Assembly: GCF_003732425.1 (NCBI RefSeq)
Contig: NZ_MOBX01000014.1
Coordinates: 300,816 to 364,815 of the forward strand
Source: Pseudomonas fluorescens
GTDB lineage: Bacteria > Pseudomonadota > Gammaproteobacteria > Pseudomonadales > Pseudomonadaceae
Direction of reading: 5' to 3'
DNA length: 64,000 bases
Position 1 is the first letter of the stretch; every line of letters starts with the position of its first letter. Below the pieces are notes generated by a model. It was given only the letters and a program-made list of their open reading frames with translations, did not search any database and was not told the DNA's origin. Shown in pieces: positions 57,463-64,000 of the stretch. The translations under genes were made by a program, and so were the position numbers.

Positions 57463-60309
57463 TTACAGGCTGGCAATCCGCGCGTGCTGCTCGGCCAGTT
57501 TGCCCAAGGCTTGTTCAGCCTCGGCCAGTTTGGCGCGTTCCTTCTCGATGACTTCGGCCGGGGCCTTGTCAACGAAACCGGCGTTGGACAGTTTGCCGCC
57601 AACCCGCTGGACTTCGCCCTGCAGACGCAGGATTTCCTTGTCCAGACGCGCCAGTTCAGCGCCCTTGTCGATCAGACCGGCCATTGGCACCAGCACTTCC
57701 ATCTCGCCAACCAGTGCGGTAGCGGACAGCGGGGCTTCTTCGCCAGCCTTCAGAACGGTGATCGATTCCAGACGCGCCAGCTTCTTCAGCAGCGCTTCGT
57801 TCTCGGTCAGACGGCGCTGGTCTTCAGCGCTGACGTTCTTCAGGTAGATCGGCAGTGGCTTGCCCGGGCCGATGTTCATTTCGCCACGGATGTTACGCGT
57901 GCCGAGCATCAGTTCCTTGAGCCATTCGATGTCGTCTTCGGCTGCCGGATCGATGCGCTCTTCGTTGGCCACTGGCCACGCTTGCAGCATGATCGTCTTG
58001 CCCTGAATGCCGGCCAGCGGCGCGATGCGCTGCCAGATTTCTTCAGTGATGAACGGCATGAACGGATGCGCCAGACGCAACGCCACTTCCAGTACACGCA
58101 CCAGCGTACGGCGAGTGCCGCGCTGACGTTCAACCGGCGCGTTCTCGTCCCACAGCACCGGCTTGGACAGTTCCAGGTACCAGTCGCAGTACTGGTTCCA
58201 GATGAACTCGTACAGCGCTTGCGCGGCGAGGTCGAAACGGAACTGATCCAGCTGACGGGTCACTTCGGCTTCAGTGCGTTGCAGCTGCGAGATGATCCAG
58301 CGATCCGCCAGCGACAGCTCGTAGGCTTCGCCGTTCTGGCCGCAGTCTTCGCCCTTGTCCAGCACATAACGCGCGGCGTTCCAGATCTTGTTGCAGAAGT
58401 TGCGATAGCCTTCGACGCGGCCCATGTCGAACTTGATGTCGCGACCGGTCGAGGCCAGCGAGCAGAAGGTGAAGCGCAGGGCGTCGGTGCCGTAGCTGGC
58501 GATACCGTCGGCGAACTCGTCGCGGGTCTGCTTCTCGATCTTCTTCGCCAGTTTCGGCTGCATCATGCCGGAGGTGCGTTTCTGCACCAGTTCTTCCAGC
58601 TCGATACCGTCGATGATGTCCAGCGGGTCAAGGACGTTGCCCTTGGACTTGGACATCTTCTGGCCCTGGCCATCACGCACCAGACCGTGCACATAAACGG
58701 TCTTGAACGGAACCTGCGGCGTGCCGTCCTCGTTCTTGATCAGGTGCATCGTCAGCATGATCATCCGGGCGACCCAGAAGAAGATGATGTCGAAGCCGGT
58801 GACCAGCACGTCGGTGGAGTGGAATTTCTTCAGGAATTCGGTCTGTTCAGGCCAGCCCAGGGTGGAGAAGGTCCACAGGCCGGAACTGAACCAGGTGTCG
58901 AGTACGTCGTTGTCCTGTTGCAGCGCAATGTCCGGGCCGAGGTTGTGCTTGGCACGCACTTCGGCTTCGTCGCGGCCTACATAGACCTTGCCCGACTCGT
59001 CGTACCAGGCCGGAATCCGGTGGCCCCACCACAGCTGGCGGCTGATGCACCAGTCCTGGATGTCGCGCATCCACGAGAAGTACATGTTTTCGTACTGCTT
59101 CGGCACGAACTGGATACGGCCGTCTTCAACGGCGGCAATCGCAGGCTCGGCCAAGGGCTTGGTCGATACGTACCACTGGTCGGTCAGCCACGGCTCGATG
59201 ATGGTGCCGGAGCGGTCGCCTTTCGGCACTTTCAGCGCGTGATCGTTGACGCTGACCAGGAGGCCGGCGGCGTCGAACGCAGCCACGATCTGCTTGCGCG
59301 CTTCGAAACGCTCGAGACCGGCGTATTCGGCCGGAATCTTGCCGTCGATGCTGTCATTCAGCGTGCCGTCGAGGTTGAACACCTGGGCCGCTGGCAGCAC
59401 GTTGGCGTTCTTGTCGAAGATGTTCAGCAGCGGCAGGTTGTGGCGCTTGCCGACTTCGTAGTCGTTGAAATCGTGGGCCGGGGTGATTTTCACGCAACCG
59501 GTGCCGAATTCAGGATCGCAGTAATCGTCGGCGATGATCGGGATGCGGCGGCCAACCAGTGGCAGCTCGACGAATTTGCCGATCAGGGCTTTGTAGCGCT
59601 CGTCGTTCGGGTTAACCGCGACGGCGGAGTCGCCGAGCATGGTTTCCGGACGGGTGGTCGCGACGATCAGGAAATCGTTACCTTCAGCGGTTTTCACGCC
59701 ATCGGCCAGCGGATACTTGAGGTTCCACAGGAAACCTTTCTCGTCGTGGTTTTCCACTTCGAGGTCGGAAATCGCCGTGTGCAGCTTGGTGTCCCAGTTG
59801 ACCAGGCGCTTGCCGCGGTAGATCAGACCGTCTTCGTGCAGGCGCACGAACGCTTCTTTAACCGCTTCCGAGAGGCCGTCGTCCATGGTGAAGCGCTCGC
59901 GGCTCCAGTCGACGGACGAACCGAGGCGACGGATCTGACGGCTGATGTTGCCGCCGGACTGATCCTTCCATTCCCAGACTTTCTCGAGGAATTTTTCGCG
60001 GCCCAGATCGTGGCGATTCTGGCCGGTGGCTTCCAGTTGACGCTCCACCAGCATCTGCGTGGCGATACCGGCGTGGTCGGTGCCCGGCTGCCACAGGGTA
60101 TTGCGACCCTGCATGCGGCGGAAACGGATCAGGGCGTCCATGATCGCGTTGTTGAAACCGTGACCCATGTGCAGGCTGCCGGTGACGTTCGGCGGCGGGA
60201 TCATGATGGTGTAGGAGTCGCCCGCGCCTTGCGGGGCGAAGTAGTTCTCGGACTCCCAGGTGTTGTACCAGGAAGTTTCAATGGCGTGCGGCTGGTAGGT
60301 CTTATCCAT
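57463..60309 (-). CDS. valS: Valyl-tRNA synthetase
   Basis: This 948-aa class I aminoacyl-tRNA synthetase has PPPNVTGSLHMGH (HIGH-type motif HMGH at 47-50), a CP1 editing domain and the KMSKSKGNVLDP motif at about residues 551-562. The C-terminal ~60 residues form the coiled-coil tRNA-binding arm (KEILRLQGEVQRVGGKLSN). It is followed by a terminator and, in the same direction upstream, by the pepA-holC-small-protein genes. Confidence 0.96.
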   Translation of the reverse strand: MDKTYQPHAIETSWYNTWESENYFAPQGAGDSYTIMIPPPNVTGSLHMGHGFNNAIMDALIRFRRMQGRNTLWQPGTDHAGIATQMLVERQLEATGQNRHDLGREKFLEKVWEWKDQSGGNISRQIRRLGSSVDWSRERFTMDDGLSEAVKEAFVRLHEDGLIYRGKRLVNWDTKLHTAISDLEVENHDEKGFLWNLKYPLADGVKTAEGNDFLIVATTRPETMLGDSAVAVNPNDERYKALIGKFVELPLVGRRIPIIADDYCDPEFGTGCVKITPAHDFNDYEVGKRHNLPLLNIFDKNANVLPAAQVFNLDGTLNDSIDGKIPAEYAGLERFEARKQIVAAFDAAGLLVSVNDHALKVPKGDRSGTIIEPWLTDQWYVSTKPLAEPAIAAVEDGRIQFVPKQYENMYFSWMRDIQDWCISRQLWWGHRIPAWYDESGKVYVGRDEAEVRAKHNLGPDIALQQDNDVLDTWFSSGLWTFSTLGWPEQTEFLKKFHSTDVLVTGFDIIFFWVARMIMLTMHLIKNEDGTPQVPFKTVYVHGLVRDGQGQKMSKSKGNVLDPLDIIDGIELEELVQKRTSGMMQPKLAKKIEKQTRDEFADGIASYGTDALRFTFCSLASTGRDIKFDMGRVEGYRNFCNKIWNAARYVLDKGEDCGQNGEAYELSLADRWIISQLQRTEAEVTRQLDQFRFDLAAQALYEFIWNQYCDWYLELSKPVLWDENAPVERQRGTRRTLVRVLEVALRLAHPFMPFITEEIWQRIAPLAGIQGKTIMLQAWPVANEERIDPAAEDDIEWLKELMLGTRNIRGEMNIGPGKPLPIYLKNVSAEDQRRLTENEALLKKLARLESITVLKAGEEAPLSATALVGEMEVLVPMAGLIDKGAELARLDKEILRLQGEVQRVGGKLSNAGFVDKAPAEVIEKERAKLAEAEQALGKLAEQHARIASL

Positions 60310-60423
60310 GCGCGGCGGGACCCTATTGGCATTTATTCAGGAAAAGCCGGGAAGTATAGCGGGGCATGGGGCCGAGGGCGAGCGGGGCGGGCCGGATGGA
60401 GACCTAAATGTGATCGCGAACTC

Positions 60424-60558
60424 TGTGGTGAGGGAGCTTGCTCCCGCTCGGCTGCGCAGCAGTCGTAAACCCTGCCACCCAGGCTTCGCGGACAAAACAC
60501 TGTTGAATGGTTTTGGGGGCGCTTCGCACCCCAGCGGGAGCAAGCTCCCTCGCCACAA
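60424..60558. repeat. REP inverted pair, CTGTGGCGAGGGAGCTTGCTC family
   Basis: Inverted copies of TGTGGTGAGGGAGCTTGCTCCCGCT lie between valS and the small acidic-protein gene. Confidence 0.9.
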
Positions 60559-60576
60559 AAAATACCGAAGGCCGGG

Positions 60577-60969
60577 TTATTCGTACTGGCTCAGCAACCG
60601 TTCCATGCGCGCGTCGAGGCGGCGTTTGATTTCGGTTTCGATGTGCGGCGCGAAGTCGTCGATCACATCTTGCATGATCAATTGCGCGGCGGCGCGCAGT
60701 TCGCTGTCCAGGTGGAGCAGGGCGTCCGGGCCTTTGGCAGCGGGCGCAGCAGGTTGTGCGGCGGGTGCAACGGGGGCGGGAGGCGGTTCGACGGCAGGCG
60801 GTTCGTTGCCGACCGCTTCGAACAACATAGGAATCTGTTCCTGTTCACCTTCGTCGACCGTGTCGGTCAACAGTGGTGGTTGCAGGTTGTCATCGCCGAG
60901 CAACTGGCGGATCGATTCAAGATCATCCAACAGGTGTGCGGACTTTTGTTGCGGTTTCGGAGTGTCCAT
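60577..60969 (-). CDS. Small acidic, Pro/Ala-rich protein next to holC
   Basis: This 130-aa protein has an acidic N-terminus (LLDDLESIRQLLGDD), a Pro/Ala-rich linker (AVEPPPAPVAPAAQPAAPAA) and a helical C-terminus (IMQDVIDDFAPHIETEIKRR). The same position between holC and valS in P. aeruginosa carries a gene of unknown function (PA3833). It starts 8 bp after holC, so it probably has a replication- or translation-linked role; the function is unknown. No domain recognised. Confidence 0.75.
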   Translation of the reverse strand: MDTPKPQQKSAHLLDDLESIRQLLGDDNLQPPLLTDTVDEGEQEQIPMLFEAVGNEPPAVEPPPAPVAPAAQPAAPAAKGPDALLHLDSELRAAAQLIMQDVIDDFAPHIETEIKRRLDARMERLLSQYE

Positions 60970-60977
60970 TGGAATGC

Positions 60978-61406
60978 TCAGAGTCGCTGTAAACGGTGAT
61001 CTTGCAGAGGATAGCCCTGTTCGCGGTAGAAACGGAAACTCTCCCGCGCGGCTGCTCGAATCGTCGGATCTTCAACCACCACTTCCGCCACTCGGGCGAA
61101 TTTGTTGGCGAAGGCGGGGACTTTCAGGTCGAGGTTGACCAGCAAATCCTGATGCTGACCGCAGTCATCACCCACGCCCAAAACGATCAAGCCGTCCGGT
61201 TCGCTGTCGGCCGGGCCATGCGGCACGAAACTTTCGCCTTTAAATGCCCACAGCCGCGCATCGAGCGCGTCACGCTGAGCCGCGTCGCTGCAATGCAGAT
61301 AGATGCGGTGCCCCATGCGCCAGGCTTTCTCGGTGAGCTTGCAGGCAAAGTCCAGGCGAGCCGAAGGATCGGCGCTGGGCAGGATATAGAAGTCGACTTT
61401 GGTCAT
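60978..61406 (-). CDS. holC: DNA polymerase III chi subunit
   Basis: This 142-aa chi subunit starts MTKVDFYILPSADP. It has the family core LTEKAWRMGHRIYLHCSD and VLGVGDD region. Chi links the clamp loader to SSB during replication. It is downstream of pepA after a perfect hairpin and upstream of the small acidic-protein gene. Confidence 0.92.
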   Translation of the reverse strand: MTKVDFYILPSADPSARLDFACKLTEKAWRMGHRIYLHCSDAAQRDALDARLWAFKGESFVPHGPADSEPDGLIVLGVGDDCGQHQDLLVNLDLKVPAFANKFARVAEVVVEDPTIRAAARESFRFYREQGYPLQDHRLQRL

Positions 61407-61425
61407 TGCGGTTCCAGAGCAGCAA

Positions 61426-61451
61426 GCGGCGTCACCCGAAAGTGACGCCGC
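61426..61451 (-). terminator. Perfect hairpin between pepA and holC
   Basis: GCGGCGTCAC and GTGACGCCGC are perfect 10-bp arms around CCGAAA. There is no T-run, so it is a message-stabilising or attenuating intercistronic structure rather than a full terminator. Confidence 0.65.
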
Positions 61452-61463
61452 CCGTCAGCGGGT

Positions 61464-62954
61464 TCAGGCTTTGGCGCGATCCAGCAGGTACTGGGTCAGC
61501 AGAGGTACCGGACGGCCAGTGGCGCCCTTGTCCTTGCCGCCGCTGGTCCATGCGGTGCCCGCGATGTCCAGGTGCGCCCAGTTGAGGTTCTTGGTGAAGC
61601 GCGACAGGAAGCACGCAGCGGTGATGGTGCCGGCTTTTGGCCCGCCAATGTTGGCGATGTCGGCGAACGGGCTGTCCAGTTGCTCCTGGTACTCGTCGAA
61701 CAGCGGCAGTTGCCAGGCGCGGTCGTCAGCGGCTTTGCCAGCAGTGAGCAGTTGGCCGATCAGCTCGTCGTTGTTGCCCAGCAGGCCCGAAGTGTGCGCA
61801 CCCAAGGCAACGACGCACGCGCCGGTCAGGGTAGCGATGTCGATCACTGCTTGTGGCTTGAAGCGCTCGGAGTAGGTCAGTGCATCGCACAGCACCAGAC
61901 GGCCTTCGGCGTCGGTGTTGAGGATTTCTACAGTCTGACCGCTCATGGTGGTGACGATGTCGCCCGGACGCGTGGCATTGCCGCTCGGCATGTTTTCCGC
62001 GCAAGCAAGGATGCACACCAGGTTGATCGGCAGTTTCAGCTCAAGCACGGCACGCAGGGTACCGAACACGGAGGCAGCGCCGCCCATGTCGTACTTCATT
62101 TCGTCCATGCCGGCGCCCGGTTTCAGGCTGATGCCGCCGGTGTCGAAGGTGATGCCTTTACCGACCAGGGCATACGGCTTCTCGGATTTCTTGCCGCCGT
62201 TGTATTGCATGACGATCAGGCGTGGCGGCTGGGCGCTGCCCTGGCCAACGGCGTAGAACGAGCCCATGCCCAGCGACTTGATCTTCTTCTCGTCGAGCAC
62301 TTCGACTTTCAGGTCCTTGAACTCTTTGCCCAGGTTCTTCGCTTGTTCGCCAAGGAAGGTCGGGTGGCAGATGTTCGGCGGCAGGTTGCCCAGATCGCGG
62401 GTGAAGGCCATGCCGTTGGCGATTGCAGTGGCGTGATTCACGGCGCGCTGTACTTCAGCTTGCGCAGCCTTGATGGTCAGCAGGGTGACTTTCTTCAGGG
62501 CGCGCGGTTCGGCTTTCTGGCTCTTGAACTGGTCGAACGTGTATTCGCCGTCCACCAGGGTTTCTGCCAGTAAACGGGTCTTGCCGTAGCTGTCGCGGCC
62601 TTTGACGATGACTTCATCCAGCGCCAGCACGGCGTCGCTGCCGCCCAGGCCTTTGAGTGTGTTGAGGATGCCGGCAACGATTTTGCGGAACGGACGGTCG
62701 CCCAGTTCTTCATCCTTGCCCACGCCGACCAGCAGCACGCGTTCGGCTTTGAGGTTTGGCAGGCTGTGCAGCAACAGACTCTGGCCAACCTTGCCGGCCA
62801 GATCGCCACGCTTGAGCACGGCGCTGATCGCGCCACCGCTCAGTTCGTCGACCTGTCTGGCGGCGGCGCCGAGTTTGCGGCCTTCGCCGACGGCAACCAC
62901 CAGGGTGGCGGTTTTCAACGTTTCTGGGCTAACGCTTTTTACAACCAGTTCCAT
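61464..62954 (-). CDS. pepA: Leucyl aminopeptidase PepA
   Basis: This 496-aa M17 metallo-aminopeptidase has the signature NTDAEGRL (residues 346-353) and further metal ligands in KGITFDTGG and the GAASVFG region. It removes N-terminal residues from peptides; E. coli PepA also binds DNA. I start at 62954 (MELVVKSVSP), with AGGG about 9 bp upstream; the longer frame from 63053 adds residues not in the family. It is divergent from lptF, as known in Pseudomonas. Confidence 0.95.
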   Translation of the reverse strand: MELVVKSVSPETLKTATLVVAVGEGRKLGAAARQVDELSGGAISAVLKRGDLAGKVGQSLLLHSLPNLKAERVLLVGVGKDEELGDRPFRKIVAGILNTLKGLGGSDAVLALDEVIVKGRDSYGKTRLLAETLVDGEYTFDQFKSQKAEPRALKKVTLLTIKAAQAEVQRAVNHATAIANGMAFTRDLGNLPPNICHPTFLGEQAKNLGKEFKDLKVEVLDEKKIKSLGMGSFYAVGQGSAQPPRLIVMQYNGGKKSEKPYALVGKGITFDTGGISLKPGAGMDEMKYDMGGAASVFGTLRAVLELKLPINLVCILACAENMPSGNATRPGDIVTTMSGQTVEILNTDAEGRLVLCDALTYSERFKPQAVIDIATLTGACVVALGAHTSGLLGNNDELIGQLLTAGKAADDRAWQLPLFDEYQEQLDSPFADIANIGGPKAGTITAACFLSRFTKNLNWAHLDIAGTAWTSGGKDKGATGRPVPLLTQYLLDRAKA

Positions 62955-63053
62955 GTCCGGATCCCTGAATGAATGGTCAACACGCAGGCGTTCGACGGTG
63001 TCCGCTGTCGCCTGCTTATAGATAGAAGAGGCGCAGGCCAAAGCCTGCGACAA

Positions 63054-63530
63054 GGGCCGCAGTTTGAACCTCGCTCCCCGCGCCTGACAACCCTAGGGGG
63101 CGTTCTCAATTAGTTTCCACGCCGCGTTGTCGCCTTAAAGCCAGCCAGGCAAGGCGCAGGCCGCTGGGAATGGTTGTTCCCTTTCCAAGGCCTGCAACGC
63201 AGACTGGCCGGCTTTAAGGCACAACCCGAAGGGCCGGGCCTGCTGTTGTGCAGGGCTGCGTTGCTCGAAGCTTATTTGGAATGACCAAACCACGCTTCTC
63301 GCGCCTTGCCCTGCACAACAGCAGACCCGGCGCGGTGTGAAAACTAATTGAGAACGCCCCCTAGGTTGTACGATCTGCAAAGGATTACAGACATGGATGA
63401 GTGTGCGCAGTGACAGGCGCCCTCAATCACAGGATAATGCCGCATCTTTTTTCGACGGCTCTGCGTTGCGGGCCGGTCGATGTGTTTGCTTGTTTGGCCG
63501 CCTTAGCCTGACAACCCTGGAGTGTCTGGT
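63054..63530. other. pepA-lptF divergent region with inserted element
   Basis: This 477-bp gap carries the 264-bp element described separately. The remainder, 63365-63530, should hold the lptF promoter, and 63001-63096 the pepA promoter, so the element separates the two. Confidence 0.7.
63093..63364. mobile_element. MITE-like element with CTAG duplications
   Basis: Inverted repeats of 30 bp (GGGGCGTTCTCAATTAGTTT plus ten further positions, 28/30 matching) bound a 264-bp sequence, flanked on both sides by CTAG (63093-63096 and 63361-63364). The inner part has a second dyad (CTGCTGTTGTGCAGGGC and its complement near 63239 and 63308). There is no transposase. A 4-bp CTAG duplication fits insertion by an IS5-family-like transposase acting in trans; that is inference. 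Confidence 0.8.
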
Positions 63531-64000
63531 TTGATCGTCTTCCGTTATCTGTCCCGCGAAGTCCTGTTGACCCTCAGTGCCGTGAGTGCCGTGCTGTTGG
63601 TCATCATCATGAGCGGTCGCTTCATCAAATACCTCGCTCAGGCCGCTGCCGGCCAGCTCGATCCGGGTTCGCTGTTCCTGATCATGGGCTATCGCCTGCC
63701 GGGTTTCCTGCAGCTGATTCTGCCGCTGGGCCTGTTCCTCGGGATCCTGCTGGCGTACGGTCGCCTGTACCTGGAAAGCGAGATGACTGTGCTTTCGGCC
63801 ACCGGCATGAGCCAGCAGAAGCTGTTTCGCATGACCTTGTTTCCAGCGACCCTGGTTGCGCTGGTCGTAGCGTGGCTGAGCCTGGGCCTGGCCCCGCAAG
63901 GCGCCAACCAGTTCCAGTTGCTGCTGAACAAGCAGGACGCCCTGACTGAATTCGACACCCTCGAGCCAGGTCGCTTCCAGGCCCTGCGTGACGGCACTCG
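63531..64000 (+). CDS. lptF: LPS export permease LptF, partial (3' end outside the window)
   Basis: The first 156 codons are present: TTG start at 63531 with GGAG about 8 bp upstream, then IVFRYLSREVLLTLSAVSAV and two to three transmembrane helices (residues about 8-28, 50-75, 95-115). LptF and LptG form the transmembrane part of the LptBFG ABC transporter that extracts lipopolysaccharide from the inner membrane. In Pseudomonas it lies divergent from pepA, matching this position; lptG should follow beyond the window. Confidence 0.93.
   Translation, partial: MIVFRYLSREVLLTLSAVSAVLLVIIMSGRFIKYLAQAAAGQLDPGSLFLIMGYRLPGFLQLILPLGLFLGILLAYGRLYLESEMTVLSATGMSQQKLFRMTLFPATLVALVVAWLSLGLAPQGANQFQLLLNKQDALTEFDTLEPGRFQALRDGT

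Noticed and set aside
57457..60468. 1003-aa frame opposite valS
   Set aside because: Antisense to a canonical valS with intact HIGH and KMSKS motifs; no domain signature.
63135..63380. 81-aa frame within the MITE-like element
   Set aside because: It spans inverted repeats and the element boundary, so it is likely incidental; not called as a gene.

Overview
This 64 kb window is chromosomal DNA of a fluorescent Pseudomonas, most likely the P. fluorescens/P. koreensis group. The evidence is a complete alginate operon in the canonical gene order, the rhlB-dauBAR and valS-holC-pepA-lptF gene orders known from Pseudomonas, high-GC coding throughout, and three families of short palindromic REP-type repeats in about twenty intergenic places. 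I saw no rRNA or tRNA gene, no CRISPR array and no intact insertion sequence. Two toxin-type loci (an RHS protein and an MqsRA pair) and one small MITE-like element are the main accessory pieces.

Layout. 1-0.3 kb: tandem REP array. 0.3-1.1 kb: a small DUF6124 gene on the minus strand behind a structured, C4-antisense-like leader. 1.1-7.3 kb: a LysR regulator divergent from a four-gene efflux operon (NodT-type outer-membrane lipoprotein, FUSC permease, DUF1656 peptide, HlyD adaptor), resembling aromatic-acid (Aae) efflux. 7.4-11.6 kb: an MFS transporter coupled to a DUF4440 protein and divergent from a second LysR gene with a perfect palindrome between them; then an SDR oxidoreductase and a small membrane protein. 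11.8-14.6 kb: an RHS protein with a unique C-terminus.

14.7-31.5 kb: the alginate operon algD-alg8-alg44-algK-algE-algG-algX-algL-algI-algJ-algF-algA on the minus strand. It covers precursor synthesis (AlgA, AlgD), c-di-GMP-gated polymerisation (Alg8, Alg44), the periplasmic and outer-membrane conduit (AlgK, AlgE), epimerisation (AlgG), lysis (AlgL) and acetylation (AlgI, AlgJ, AlgF, AlgX). An AlgU-type promoter lies about 460 bp upstream of algD, and a bidirectional terminator follows algA. A REP element sits inside the 5' end of algK.

32.3-37.6 kb: yaaA, a polysaccharide-deacetylase-like gene, phoH and moaCDE. 37.9-44.1 kb: a basic-amino-acid binding protein and the dauR-dauA-dauB D-arginine catabolic genes, followed by rhlB and a carboxylesterase gene. 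44.6-48.7 kb: the aapJQMP amino-acid ABC importer. 48.8-49.6 kb: mqsRA toxin-antitoxin with a palindromic operator. 49.7-55.2 kb: a GntR/FadR regulator with a CynX-type MFS transporter, then SnoaL-like, GIY-YIG, GST, glutaredoxin and YejK genes. 55.7-64 kb: an HU paralogue, rlmF, valS, a small acidic protein, holC and pepA, then a 264-bp element with 30-bp terminal inverted repeats and CTAG duplications, and the start of lptF running off the window.

All function calls come from reading motifs and remembered families; no database search was run.
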